Shown here: one piece after another, positions 27,889-37,614 of the stretch
How positions within the stretch are numbered: position 1 is the first letter of the stretch
How the letters are laid out: every line of letters begins with the position of its first letter
Source of the DNA: Peptococcaceae bacterium CEB3
GTDB lineage: Bacteria > Bacillota > Desulfitobacteriia > Desulfitobacteriales > Desulfitobacteriaceae
Length of the DNA stretch: 64,000 bases
Direction of reading: 5' to 3'
Assembly (NCBI GenBank): GCA_001029295.1
Contig: LDXJ01000059.1
Location: 1-64,000, forward strand
Position numbers and translations under genes: made by a program
The notes under the pieces: generated by a model
The model's input: the letters and a program-made list of their open reading frames with translations, nothing else
Database searches by the model: none
Told to the model about the DNA's origin: nothing

Positions 27889-28659
27889 ATGGAGCTGAGA
27901 AAAACGGAATCCATCCCCCTGCACTACCAATTGACAAATAGGCTGCGGGACGGCATCAGAGACGGTGTCTGGAATTTGGGTGAACTCTTTCCCACAGATA
28001 AAGAACTCATGCAGCAGTATGGCGTTAGTAGTACCACGGTCAGACGCGCAGTGGGGCAGCTTGTTCAGGAGGGATTACTTGAGCGTAAAGCCGGGAAGGG
28101 CACCTTTGTCCGCAAGAAACCCGTGGAAGAAACATTGGGGCTGCTGACTGGGTTCTTCGAAGAAATGAGCAGTCGCGGCTTTATACCGAGTGCCACGGTG
28201 CTTAACCTGTCGGCGGTTGAGATTGCAGCGAAAGAGTTGGAAAAGGTACCGGAGTTAAGCGTGTTCGGGGACAGAAAACTGTTTTTGATTGAGAAAGTAC
28301 AAAAATTAAATGGTGAGCCCATTGCCTACTTACGCAGTTACTGGCCTTATGAATACGGCGTGCGCATGGCGGAATTTGATCTTACTAAGGTAGGCCTGTA
28401 CGAAATCGCGACTAAAGAACTGCATCTGTCCTTAACCAGGGCTGAAGAGACCATCGGGTCGGATATTGCCCGAAAGAGGGTGGCAGAGCATCTGGGAGTG
28501 AGAGTGGGCTTTCCTATTCTCACAATGGACCGCGTCGCTTTCAATGGTACGGAACCAGTGGAGGTTTCGCTTAACTCCTACCGGGCCGATAGATACAAGT
28601 ACAAAATTACACTACTGCAGAACACCCGTAACAATATTGAAGGGGTTTATCTCTCATGA
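27889..28659 (+). CDS. GntR-family regulator with UTRA domain (HutC subfamily)
   Basis: 256 residues: wHTH domain at about 8-75 (YGVSSTTVRRAVGQL as recognition helix region, GKGTFV in the wing) and a UTRA effector domain from about 90 on, with the RSYWPYEYG segment and a terminal LNSYRADRYKYKI strand typical of the subfamily. Likely controls the divergent aldolase and/or the genes to its right, responding to a sugar phosphate or similar ligand. ATG 27889 after AAAAGGAG. A weak TTGACG-17-TAATCT pair precedes it near 27810. Confidence 0.9.
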   Translation: MELRKTESIPLHYQLTNRLRDGIRDGVWNLGELFPTDKELMQQYGVSSTTVRRAVGQLVQEGLLERKAGKGTFVRKKPVEETLGLLTGFFEEMSSRGFIPSATVLNLSAVEIAAKELEKVPELSVFGDRKLFLIEKVQKLNGEPIAYLRSYWPYEYGVRMAEFDLTKVGLYEIATKELHLSLTRAEETIGSDIARKRVAEHLGVRVGFPILTMDRVAFNGTEPVEVSLNSYRADRYKYKITLLQNTRNNIEGVYLS

Positions 28660-29074
28660 GGGGTCCTATTTCCAGTACATTCCTCAAGAGTCCCATGTTA
28701 CCGCACTCCTAAGATGCACCGCAACATACGTCTACTACTAAGACGGCGGGTTGAAAATTTTAGTGTTTTTTGAGTTTTTCAAGTTTAGGCCGTTCACAAT
28801 GCGTAAGGTCCTATCCGGGGCGAGTTGTGGCTACAGTGATTCTACCAGGGGCCTTCGCCTAACCTTCTTCGTGATTGCTTTTATTCATCGACAGACTTGG
28901 TTTTAACGTCAAGAATTATCAGAAGTACGAGATTGCATAGGGGGAAATAGATGGTAGTTGTGAGAGAGCATTGGTACAACTCGAGATTTGCGAATCTTTT
29001 AGTGTGTGGAGGGATCACGCTTGAAGAGAGGGACTCACAGTGTTTAACAATTTCCGGAGGTGCTTGATCGATTC
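28660..29074. other. intergenic region, no gene seen
   Basis: AT-rich gap between the UTRA regulator and the phosphofructokinase-like gene. GGAGG at 29056-29060 is the nearest Shine-Dalgarno match. No clear promoter pair or structured RNA. Confidence 0.4.
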
Positions 29075-30244
29075 ATGAAGGCGAATGTAGCAATTATCCA
29101 GGCTGGCGGTCCCACATCTGTACTGAACGCAAGTTTGGTGGGTTTCCTTGAAGCACTAATCTCTTCTAACCAATACAAGGAGATTCTCGGGTTTTATAAT
29201 GGGGTTGAGGGCTTGGTTACAAATAGAGCCGTTCGCCTAGACGAACTGGACAAAGCCAAGCTCGAGATTCTTAAGTCTCAACAGGGGGCGGCTCTTGGGG
29301 CAGGGCGGTATCCATTGACCGCCCAAGGATTGAGAAGTATACGAAGTAACCTGCAACAGCGCGGCGTAAGTCAATTAGTATTAGTCGGCGGCAACGGAAC
29401 GATGTGGGCCGCTAGGCAAATAGCATCTCTTTGTCGAGATATTCAAGTGGTTGGAATTCCTAAAACAGTGGATAATGACTTGCGGGGAATAGATCATTCT
29501 CCAGGTTACTTGAGCGCTGCTAAATTTATCGGTGAGGCTATCAAATCGATGGCGTTAGACCTGTGGGCGATTCGCAATTTCGAACGGGTTCGGGTAGTGG
29601 AAACAATGGGACGGAATGTGGGTTGGTTAGCGGCCGCGGCCAGTCTGGTCACCAGTTCTTTGCCAGAGTTCCCACCAATTCATATTTATGTGCCAGAACA
29701 TCCCTTAAGTTTAGAAAGTTTCTTTGCTAGGGTTAATGAGCATCTGCAGGCTCATCCGTGTTTGTTGGTGGTTGTGAGTGAAGGAGCCCGTAATGAGTCC
29801 GGAAACCCGATATCAGAATATAGAATTGGGGGAAGCGCAAGTGGTACGCTTCCCGGTGGAGTTGCGCAACTATTGTCTTCGGAGTTGCGCGTCCGAGGAA
29901 TTCCGTCGCGCGGGGAGAACCTAAGCACCCTCCAAAGGTCAAATGCATGGACAGTATGTGAGCGTGATCGCCAGGAAGCCATATTCTTAGGAGGACAGGC
30001 CGTTAAAGCTTTGGAGGACGGCAAAAGCAATGTCATGTTGAGTTTGCCAGACAAGGCTGTCAATTCAGATACGGATTTTAAGGCCGAACTGGTGGACCTT
30101 AAGGATGTTGCAGGACTGGAGCGTCCTCTGGACTCTTGTTTTTTCACGGAGTATGGAATCGACCCGTCTTTTGTGGACTGGCTGCTGAGCAGAATGGGGG
30201 AACGGTCGGAATGGATTGATAGTGTTCAAAGGGTGTGGATCTAA
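29075..30244 (+). CDS. phosphofructokinase-like protein with altered GGDGT motif
   Basis: 389 residues of the PfkA superfamily. Family blocks: QAGGPTSVLNAS at the N-terminus, GGNGT at 105-109, PKTVDND at 129-135, VETMGRNVGW and VVSEGA. In ordinary ATP- or PPi-PFKs the first block reads GGD; here the metal-coordinating Asp is Asn. The Lys in PKTVDND is the residue usual for PPi-type enzymes. So phosphoryl donor and substrate are uncertain, and reduced kinase activity or a changed donor are possible. ATG 29075 lies 14 bases after GGAGG; GTG 29060 overlaps that site. It sits between a sugar regulator and a sugar ABC transporter. Confidence 0.75.
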   Translation: MKANVAIIQAGGPTSVLNASLVGFLEALISSNQYKEILGFYNGVEGLVTNRAVRLDELDKAKLEILKSQQGAALGAGRYPLTAQGLRSIRSNLQQRGVSQLVLVGGNGTMWAARQIASLCRDIQVVGIPKTVDNDLRGIDHSPGYLSAAKFIGEAIKSMALDLWAIRNFERVRVVETMGRNVGWLAAAASLVTSSLPEFPPIHIYVPEHPLSLESFFARVNEHLQAHPCLLVVVSEGARNESGNPISEYRIGGSASGTLPGGVAQLLSSELRVRGIPSRGENLSTLQRSNAWTVCERDRQEAIFLGGQAVKALEDGKSNVMLSLPDKAVNSDTDFKAELVDLKDVAGLERPLDSCFFTEYGIDPSFVDWLLSRMGERSEWIDSVQRVWI

Positions 30245-30781
30245 GTGGAAAATCTAAAAACCCGCAGAACCAGGAGAAAGAAGGCATTCAAAAAGGGGGG
30301 AGATCGCAAATGGGTAGCTATTTGTCGCCAGAAAGCTGGCGTCCTGTTCCACACTACTCTCCATGATGTTTTTGGGTTATTATGTCTTACAGCAAGTAAT
30401 GCTGTGAAGTTGAGGAGGTGAAGATTTGCGCCAATAAGCGCATTGGCAACAAGTTTTCGGTTTGGGGACTGATTATGAGACTGATAATGGACTACGGGAA
30501 AAGTCGGAGTCGGGTGCCAATCTCTAAGGATGCTCTCTCATACGGAAGCAACGTTTCGCACAAAGGACGTGAACCGTGCTAATTAGTCCGAATATTGAGA
30601 GAGAATCGTTGATAAACGTTCACTAAGTTTAACAAGGGAAAGTTTGGTGAAAGAAAGTTCGGTTCTAGCTTTTCCGGAGCAGACCAAGGCGAAAGAAGTA
30701 AAAGGGAGAGGTAGGTTTGCAATGAAAGGGGTCAACTCCGGCTCAATTCTGAAGACTTCTATTAAGTAAGGAGGGGCTTAA
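30245..30781. other. 537-bp intergenic leader of the ABC transporter operon
   Basis: No gene. A CGCCAG-AAAG-CTGGCG hairpin lies near 30330-30345 and a GAGGAGGTGAAG ribosome-binding-like motif near 30413 leads only to a three-codon frame. GCAACGTTTCGCAC at 30548 shares 11 bases (opposite strand) with the palindrome at 51970, but no -24/-12 promoter follows it. Confidence 0.4.
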
Positions 30782-32119
30782 ATGAATAGCGCTACTAGGC
30801 GAGTGATATCCGTAACATCGGCCATAACTGTTATGATGCTTTTGATCGTGCTTATCTCTGGGTGTAGTCAGGCTACCCAAGGAAGTGCCGGTGGCACGCA
30901 AAGCAAGAAACTGTCTGAGACGATTACAGTTTTGGCAGAAAAACATCCGTGGACTACCGCAATCCAACCCTATATCCCTGAGTTCGAGAAACAGACTGGT
31001 ATAAAAGTTAATCTAAATATCCTTTCAGAGCAACAGCAACGTGCCAAGAGTTTGATGACTCTGCAAGCGAAAAGTCCCGATATAGACGTTTTTATGTCCC
31101 TTAAGTCCTTGGAAGGTTTGGCCTATGAAAAGGCTGGCTTTTATGAAAGTCTAGATAAGTATATTAAGGATCCCACGCTGACCCCAGCCGACTACAAAAT
31201 CAACGATTTTATGAAAGGCCCATATGACGGGGAACGTATCGAAGGGAAGTTAGTAGGGATTCCAATTATTGTTGAGGGCCCCGTCATATTTTATAGGAAA
31301 GATCTGTTTGCGGAGTACAATATTCCTATTCCTAAAACACTGAACGATCTTGTAGCCGCGGCGAAAACTGTTGAACAAAAAAGCAACGGGCACGTTTACG
31401 GTATTGCGCTGAGGGGGTTGCCACCCGCGGTATGTTACGATTTCGGCCCATTTTTTCACAATATGGGTTTGGAGTGGCTTGATAAGAATGGCAGCTTAAA
31501 CTTTGACAAGCCCGGTGCGGTTACAGCAATCAACACATATTGCACATTGGCGGCAAAATATGGTCCTCCCGGCGCTGTGAATAATAACTTTTACCAAGAT
31601 TCGTCTTTGTTTGCCCAGGGCAAGGTGGCCATGGAGCTCGATTCTTCCAATGAATTGGCGTCAATTATAGATCCGAGTAACTCCAAAGTAATTGGTAAGA
31701 TAGGAGTATTTGCCATTCCCGCTGGACCCGGGGGCAACCACCCTACAGTGTTGCAGTGGGGTATTTCCATGTCAGCGTATTCACAGCACAAAGATGCCGC
31801 CTGGAAGTTTATTCGCTGGGCAACAAGTCCGGAGATGCAACTAAAGCTTGCATTAAAAGGTATCGCGAGTCCTAGGGCCTCAACATGGGACAATGCCAAA
31901 TTCAAAGCGTCTCTTAAAAGTACTGTTAAAAAAGAGTGGGCTAAGACTCTCGAGTTTATATTGAAGAACGGTAATCCGGAAGTAGGACCGCCAGCTGTAA
32001 AAGAAGCTGAGGTTAGGCAGGTCATCGGAAATAACATTGACCAAGTCATACTTGGTTCTGAGACTCCTCAAGCGGCGGCTAACAAGATCCAACAGCAGGC
32101 GATGGAGGTTATCAAGTAG
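30782..32119 (+). CDS. ABC transporter extracellular solute-binding lipoprotein (sugar type)
   Basis: 445 residues, family 1 (MalE-like) binding protein. A basic N-terminus and hydrophobic core end in the lipobox LISGC with Cys28, so it should be lipid-anchored outside the membrane. The mature part has typical family features (KAPDI-like KSPDIDVF, WKFIRWATSPEMQ near the C-terminus). ATG 30782 after AAGGAGGGG. First gene of the transport set; ligand probably a mono- or oligosaccharide or sugar acid. Confidence 0.9.
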   Translation: MNSATRRVISVTSAITVMMLLIVLISGCSQATQGSAGGTQSKKLSETITVLAEKHPWTTAIQPYIPEFEKQTGIKVNLNILSEQQQRAKSLMTLQAKSPDIDVFMSLKSLEGLAYEKAGFYESLDKYIKDPTLTPADYKINDFMKGPYDGERIEGKLVGIPIIVEGPVIFYRKDLFAEYNIPIPKTLNDLVAAAKTVEQKSNGHVYGIALRGLPPAVCYDFGPFFHNMGLEWLDKNGSLNFDKPGAVTAINTYCTLAAKYGPPGAVNNNFYQDSSLFAQGKVAMELDSSNELASIIDPSNSKVIGKIGVFAIPAGPGGNHPTVLQWGISMSAYSQHKDAAWKFIRWATSPEMQLKLALKGIASPRASTWDNAKFKASLKSTVKKEWAKTLEFILKNGNPEVGPPAVKEAEVRQVIGNNIDQVILGSETPQAAANKIQQQAMEVIK

Positions 32120-33039
32120 TGAGTGCTCCAAGCATAAAAGGGGGTGGGGTCGCGTCCTACCCCCGTCTGCGAAAAGTAAAAAGGGATGATCGGATTACAG
32201 GGTTCCTAATGGTCAGTCCGGCGGTAGTGTTTACCCTGGCTATGATCATATTTCCGATAGGGTATGCCGTATTTCTTTCGGTTACAAAGTGGGCACCAGG
32301 CTCTTCAGCCATTCATTTTGTTGGTCTGAACAATTTCGGACGGATGTTAAGCGATCATGTATTTTGGTCATCATTTCGCGTAACCATGATACTTTTCGTT
32401 GCATGTTTACTGATTGAGACAATTATTGGAATATATTTGGGTATTTTTTTAAGTAAAGATATCCCAGGGCAAAAAGTGTTGCAGGCAGTGATATTGATTC
32501 CGTCCATAATTGCATCAGTAGCTATTGGCATGATGTGGATCCAAATTCTCGATCCAACACTGGGATTCGCCAACTATCTCCTTAGCGTTGTTGGCCTAAA
32601 GCCTTTGGCTTGGCTTGCCAATCCAGATACTGTACTGCAATCCCTAATTATTATTGATGTCTGGCAGTGGTCACCATTTATGGCATTGATAATTACAGGG
32701 GGCATGCGGACCCTTCCGTCAGAGCCGTTTGAAGCGGCGGTAATCGATGGGGCAAGCAAATGGCAAATATTTAGGTTTGTGACACTGCCTCTCCTACGAC
32801 CCGTTGTAATGGTAGCTGTGCTTCTAAGAAGTGTGGACCTGGTGCGTTTTTTCGATACGGTATACATCATGACTCAAGGTGGCCCCAACAACGCTTCAAT
32901 GACTCTAAACGTTTATTCCTATCTCCAAGGATTTAATTACATGGATATGAGCTATGGTAGTGCTATTATGCTTTTCCTGTTGCTGTTAGTGATGTTAATA
33001 AGTTTAGTGATCACTAAACTGCGGGGGAGGACGTCGTAA
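32119..33039 (+). CDS. sugar ABC transporter permease (MalF/UgpA type)
   Basis: 306 residues, six transmembrane segments. The cytoplasmic EAA loop reads EAAVIDGASKWQIFRFVTLP, the contact site for the ATPase. GTG start at 32119 shares one base with the stop of the binding-protein gene. Pairs with the next permease. Confidence 0.92.
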   Translation: MSAPSIKGGGVASYPRLRKVKRDDRITGFLMVSPAVVFTLAMIIFPIGYAVFLSVTKWAPGSSAIHFVGLNNFGRMLSDHVFWSSFRVTMILFVACLLIETIIGIYLGIFLSKDIPGQKVLQAVILIPSIIASVAIGMMWIQILDPTLGFANYLLSVVGLKPLAWLANPDTVLQSLIIIDVWQWSPFMALIITGGMRTLPSEPFEAAVIDGASKWQIFRFVTLPLLRPVVMVAVLLRSVDLVRFFDTVYIMTQGGPNNASMTLNVYSYLQGFNYMDMSYGSAIMLFLLLLVMLISLVITKLRGRTS

Positions 33040-33864
33040 GTGCAAAGTAAGAGACATTACATTGGTGCATATGTACAGTATGCAATTTTAGCGTTTGCCT
33101 TTCTTGGGCCAGTTTTATGGATGGTCAGTTCTTCATTCAAAAACAATGTTGATATTACAGCTTATCCTCCGGTTTTTTTATTCAAACCGACTCTCAAGAA
33201 TTACTTGAACCTGTTTCGGGTTTATCCTTTTGCTAAGTACATTCTAAACAGTTTTATTATCGCAGGATTTTCCACCATTCTAGGTTTACTTATGGGGGTC
33301 CCAGCGGCCTACGCTATAGCAAGATTTCGCCTTAATTCACTGGCATTCTTGACCCTGCTGGCGAGGATGGCACCTGGCGTTTTGTTTCTGATTCCCTGGT
33401 ATATTATTAGTACGGGTTTGCATCTATCAGGGAATGACTTTACTGACTACTCGTCGCTAATTTTGGCCCACTGCGTAGTAACAATGCCACTGATAGTTTG
33501 GCTCATGATATCCTATTTCGAGAGTGTACCGATCGATATTGAAGAATCCGCGGTAATTGACGGGTGCTCAAGACTGGGATTATTTTTTAGAATATCCCTG
33601 CCATTGTCACTACCTGGCCTAGCTGTATCAATGGTTCTATCCTTTATCTTTTCATGGAACTATTTCCTTTTCGCACTAGCGCTGGCGAACAATTCGACAA
33701 TGCCTTTAACAGTAATTGCATTTAACTTTATAGGTGAAGGTTCGGCCGACTGGGGAGGACTAATGGCAGCTAGTACAATCATAAGCCTTCCTGCGTTGAT
33801 TTTAACCATTTTCGCGCAAAAACTCCTGATTAAGGGGCTTACGACTGGGGCTGTTAAGGGATGA
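33040..33864 (+). CDS. sugar ABC transporter permease (MalG/UgpE type)
   Basis: 274 residues, six transmembrane segments; EAA loop EESAVIDGCSRLGLFFRISLP. GTG 33040 abuts the previous stop, with GGGGGAGGA shortly upstream. No ATPase gene follows; such CUT1 systems in Firmicutes commonly share a general ATPase of the MsmX/MsmK type encoded elsewhere. Confidence 0.92.
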   Translation: MQSKRHYIGAYVQYAILAFAFLGPVLWMVSSSFKNNVDITAYPPVFLFKPTLKNYLNLFRVYPFAKYILNSFIIAGFSTILGLLMGVPAAYAIARFRLNSLAFLTLLARMAPGVLFLIPWYIISTGLHLSGNDFTDYSSLILAHCVVTMPLIVWLMISYFESVPIDIEESAVIDGCSRLGLFFRISLPLSLPGLAVSMVLSFIFSWNYFLFALALANNSTMPLTVIAFNFIGEGSADWGGLMAASTIISLPALILTIFAQKLLIKGLTTGAVKG

Positions 33865-33893
33865 AAAAACGATAAAAAGGAGAGATGCTTAAC

Positions 33894-34886
33894 ATGTTGG
33901 CCGCAAATTTTCTAGGAGAGAAGAAAGTAGCAATAGTAGATCGGGAGATTCCGGCAATTAAGTCGGACGAGGTGCTCATAAAGGTCGCATACACCGGATT
34001 GTGCGGCTCGGATAAGCGACTATTTTTTGAAGGAACTGAAGTTGTACCAGGTCACGAAATCTCGGGAATAGTGGTTCGGGCCGGAACTGACGTAAATATT
34101 CAAATAGGAACTAGGGTCATCGTCTATATACCCCTGTACTGTAACTCGTGTACGGAATGCAATGCCGGAAATTACAATAGGTGCGAAAATATTGTTGGCC
34201 TAATTGGTTGGCAGATCCCCGGAGGTTACGAGGAGTTCATGGCTGTGCCTGCCAGAAACGTTATTCCAATAAATGATAGCATAGGTTTGGACGAAGCTGT
34301 CCTATTACTCGATACAATTGGTACACCTGGGCATGGGATTCGCATGTGCATTAAGGCTATTGGCGACAATGTCGCTCAAGAGGTGCTTGTAATTGGATGT
34401 GGACCTTTAGGGCTGGGGGCTGCCCTGGTCTTAAAAGGAATGGGAATCAGAGAAATTTATGCCTACGACCCTAATCCGAGCAGGCTCAAATTGGCGTTAG
34501 ACTTTGGTGCCAAAGCATATAATGTCCAAGGGTCTCGTGGCATGCATATGGTTGTCGAAGCTAGTGGTCAAGAGGCTGCTCGGAAAATGGCATTGCATGC
34601 TGTGCGCGCAGGGGGAGCAGTTTTGCTACTTGGAGAAAACAGTAACCCTTGGACGATTGTGCCCAGTCCAGAGATCAGGCGCAAAGATTGCTTCTACATC
34701 AGGTCGTTCTATTTTCCGCCTAAGGAGGTCCAGGAGAATGTGACCCTCTTTAAGAACAATAGAACTGAATTTAAAAAGCTTATCAGTGAAGTTGGCTTGC
34801 TGAAGGACATTGAACGCATGCATGTCGACTTCTGCGAGGGCAAAACGATTAAACCACTTATAAAACTGGTAAACGATGCATTATGA
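33894..34886 (+). CDS. zinc-dependent medium-chain dehydrogenase (sorbitol/threonine DH type)
   Basis: 330 residues. Catalytic zinc ligands in GLCGSDKR and PGHEISG; structural zinc from four cysteines in CNSCTECNAGNYNRC; nucleotide-binding VIGCGPLGLGAALV with an acidic residue after strand 2 (AYDPN), suggesting NAD. I prefer ATG 33894 (AAGGAG 11 bases upstream) over ATG 33885, which is too close. As first catabolic enzyme after the transporter it may oxidise the imported sugar or polyol. Confidence 0.85.
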   Translation: MLAANFLGEKKVAIVDREIPAIKSDEVLIKVAYTGLCGSDKRLFFEGTEVVPGHEISGIVVRAGTDVNIQIGTRVIVYIPLYCNSCTECNAGNYNRCENIVGLIGWQIPGGYEEFMAVPARNVIPINDSIGLDEAVLLLDTIGTPGHGIRMCIKAIGDNVAQEVLVIGCGPLGLGAALVLKGMGIREIYAYDPNPSRLKLALDFGAKAYNVQGSRGMHMVVEASGQEAARKMALHAVRAGGAVLLLGENSNPWTIVPSPEIRRKDCFYIRSFYFPPKEVQENVTLFKNNRTEFKKLISEVGLLKDIERMHVDFCEGKTIKPLIKLVNDAL

Positions 34887-35011
34887 TGGTCAAGATCTAA
34901 GGTTGGCAATTGTATAAACACTGTCCAGAAAAGGATAATTGGCTTCCGGGTAAATGTAGTGTCAAGGATTTTTATAGGTTGTGGAAAAACAATTGTGAGG
35001 TAGGGAGACAG

Positions 35012-35905
35012 ATGAAGGGAAAAACAATTAGTGGAATATTAGCAGCCACTGTGACTCCGATGGATGAAACCGGGGAGGTGAATTATGAAGAAATAGCCAG
35101 ATTAACTGACTTTCTGATTGATAAGGGTATTCACGGTATATTTCCATGTGGCTCAACGGGTGAAGGTATTTTACTTGCGAAAAATGAACGTAAAAAGGTC
35201 GCAGAACTAGTTGTTGAGGAAACGGCCGGTAGAGTGCCAGTGATTGTCCATACCGGGTCCATTGGCCTTAATGAAGCAATTGAGCTAACCATCCATGCAT
35301 ACAATATCGGCGCAGATGGCGCGGCTTTGGTCCCACCTTATTATTACAGTTTTGATGAAGACGCTATTTTGAATTATTATCGCGCCATTGCTCGACGGGT
35401 TTCTGAATTTCCGTTGTATATTTACAACATCCCTAGCAATGTAAAAAATGTAATAACCCCTAACATTATGTTTAAATTGCAGGAAGAATTCACTAACATC
35501 GTTGGAATTAAAGACAGCAGTATAGACTTCATGAATTTTATCAATTTTAAGGAAGCTCTCCGGACGGATACTTGCGTTCTGATAGGAAATGATGCCCTAG
35601 TTTTCTCCAGCGTCCTCATGGGGGGAGCTGGGGCCGTTGCAGCAACAGCGAGTGTTTTTCCAGAGCCAGTGGTCGAGATCTATCAAAGTATTAAAAAAGG
35701 GGACATAGAACGGGCTTTAGAGGCCCAAAGGATTGTGACAAAGATCAGGGCGGTTTTCAGAAGTTATCCTCCTGTTGCCTCTTATAAAAAGGCCCTAGAA
35801 TATAGGGGCATAAAAGGCGGCGTACCCCGTTTACCTTTAAGGAGGATGACGAAAGAAGAGAGCGAAAAGATGATCGAAGAATTCCAAATGCTTGGTTTGC
35901 TGTAG
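35012..35905 (+). CDS. DHDPS/NAL-family aldolase (2-keto-3-deoxy sugar acid aldolase type)
   Basis: Class I aldolase of about 297 residues. GSTGEG binds the keto-acid carboxylate, the tyrosine is in YIYNIPSN and the Schiff-base lysine in GIKDSS. These family hallmarks fit enzymes that split 2-keto-3-deoxy acids into pyruvate and an aldehyde, or dihydrodipicolinate synthase itself; context with an IlvD/Edd dehydratase favours the former. ATG 35012 after TAGGGAGACAG; the frame extends to 34910 but the extra residues are not conserved. Confidence 0.88.
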   Translation: MKGKTISGILAATVTPMDETGEVNYEEIARLTDFLIDKGIHGIFPCGSTGEGILLAKNERKKVAELVVEETAGRVPVIVHTGSIGLNEAIELTIHAYNIGADGAALVPPYYYSFDEDAILNYYRAIARRVSEFPLYIYNIPSNVKNVITPNIMFKLQEEFTNIVGIKDSSIDFMNFINFKEALRTDTCVLIGNDALVFSSVLMGGAGAVAATASVFPEPVVEIYQSIKKGDIERALEAQRIVTKIRAVFRSYPPVASYKKALEYRGIKGGVPRLPLRRMTKEESEKMIEEFQMLGLL

Positions 35906-35940
35906 TCTTAAGTTTTAGCTAGAATTGGAGGGACAGTGAC

Positions 35941-37614
35941 GTGTTTACAAAAGATCGCAGGTACCGTAGTTCTGATGCAGTTGTCGGTGCGGATCGCGGT
36001 GGGCCGAGAGCCCATCTTAGAAACATCGGTCTTTCAACTGAAGAACTGAAGAAGCCTTTCATTGCAATCGTTAATACCTATAATGAAATGCATCCGGGCC
36101 ACTTCCATTTAAACGAGTTGGTTAAATGCGTTCGTGATGGGGTGCTCGTAGCGGGTGGGATACCCTTCGAATTTGGTACAATTGCGATTTGCGATGGATT
36201 CGGTCAAAATAATCTGGGTATGTGCTATGCTCTCCCGAGTCGAGAAGTTATAGCCGATTCGATCGAAGTAATGATAGAAGGACATCGCTATGATGGGCTA
36301 GTTTTGGTAGGTGGCTGTGATAAAATCGTCCCAGCCATGCTGATGGCTGCAGCCCGATTGGACCTGCCGGCGATTGTCGTCACAGGTGGGCCCATGCTTC
36401 CGGGACGTTATAGGGGGAAAGAATATGCTACCTATGAGTTGAAAGAAGCGGCGGGAGAAGTTCAACGAGGCATCATGAGTGAAGAAGAATTTGAGGAGAT
36501 GGAAAGCTATCTCTCTCCAACAGCTGGTTCATGCGCTATGATGGGCACCGCGAACAGCATGTCAATTGTTGCCGAAGCATTAGGCCTTACGATGCCAGGG
36601 TGTGCTACGGCTCATGCTGTCGAGGGTACGAAAAGACGTATAGCCAAGGCTAGTGGTTATCGGATCGTTGAACTGGTAAACAGCGGGTTTAAGCCGAGTT
36701 CGATTTTGACGAAAGAGACGTTCTTTGACGCCATGAAAGTAGCCATGGCGGTTGGAGGGTCGACGAATACGTCACTTCATGTTCCGGCAATTGCTCACGA
36801 GTTAGGAATTCAAATTACCCCTGACGATTTTGAACGGATTAGTAGTTCTACGCCTTATTTGGCTAAGATTAAACCAAGTGGCTATCATACACTTAGGGAT
36901 TTGGAAGATGCGGGTGGGGTTCCTGCGGTCATGAAGGAACTAGGCGAAATGCTTGATTCTTCTCGCATGACTGTAAGCGGTTTAACGATCGGCGAAATTA
37001 CTCGGAAAGCAGAAAATAAGATTCCCAAGGTCATTCATCCTATTGATAAAGCCTACAGCAAGCAGGGAAGCTTAGCTATTCTGAAAGGAAATATCGCCCC
37101 GTACGGAGCTGTGGTAAAACAGACCGCTGTGCAACCGTCTATGCTTCAGCATCGGGGACCGGCTCGTGTGTTTAATAGTGAGGAAGAAGCAATAGAAAGC
37201 ATTTCAAATAGCAGGATAAAGCATGGCGATGTAATTGTTATCCGATATGAAGGGCCGAAGGGTGGCCCGGGAATGCGGGAAATGCTTACTGCTACTTCTT
37301 ATCTTGTTGGTATGGGACTTGAGGACGTGGCACTTATAACGGATGGACGGTTTTCAGGAGCAACCCGTGGTCCGGTCGTTGGACACGTCTCGCCTGAAGC
37401 GGCCAGCGGTGGCATAATTGGTTTGGTTAAAGAGGGAGATGAAATTTTGATTGACGTACCTGAGCGTAAGCTTGAGTTGTTGGTCTCGGAAGAGGAATTA
37501 AACCGGCGTAGGGCCAAATGGCAGCCACTACCTCCCAAAATCAACAAAGGCTATCTCAAGCGATATGCTTACTTGGTGACTTCGGCCTATGAGGGGGCGA
37601 TCCTTAGAACATAA
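35941..37614 (+). CDS. IlvD/Edd-family dehydratase (sugar-acid dehydratase candidate)
   Basis: 557 residues. Fe-S cysteines expected in this family are visible in ICDGFGQ, GGCDK and GSCAMMGTAN; PSREVIADSIE, KGNIAPYGAVVK and TDGRFSGATRGP are also conserved. IlvD makes branched-chain keto acids, Edd and xylonate/gluconate dehydratases make 2-keto-3-deoxy acids. Position after a sugar ABC importer, a dehydrogenase and a DHDPS-type aldolase, and no other ilv genes, supports a sugar-acid substrate. GTG 35941 after GGAGGG. Confidence 0.85.
   Translation: MFTKDRRYRSSDAVVGADRGGPRAHLRNIGLSTEELKKPFIAIVNTYNEMHPGHFHLNELVKCVRDGVLVAGGIPFEFGTIAICDGFGQNNLGMCYALPSREVIADSIEVMIEGHRYDGLVLVGGCDKIVPAMLMAAARLDLPAIVVTGGPMLPGRYRGKEYATYELKEAAGEVQRGIMSEEEFEEMESYLSPTAGSCAMMGTANSMSIVAEALGLTMPGCATAHAVEGTKRRIAKASGYRIVELVNSGFKPSSILTKETFFDAMKVAMAVGGSTNTSLHVPAIAHELGIQITPDDFERISSSTPYLAKIKPSGYHTLRDLEDAGGVPAVMKELGEMLDSSRMTVSGLTIGEITRKAENKIPKVIHPIDKAYSKQGSLAILKGNIAPYGAVVKQTAVQPSMLQHRGPARVFNSEEEAIESISNSRIKHGDVIVIRYEGPKGGPGMREMLTATSYLVGMGLEDVALITDGRFSGATRGPVVGHVSPEAASGGIIGLVKEGDEILIDVPERKLELLVSEEELNRRRAKWQPLPPKINKGYLKRYAYLVTSAYEGAILRT

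Noticed and set aside
30548-30561. GCAACGTTTCGCAC as a second activator site of the PrpR-type protein
   Set aside because: Shares 11 bases with the 51970 palindrome but is not itself symmetric and no GG-N10-GC promoter follows before 30782.
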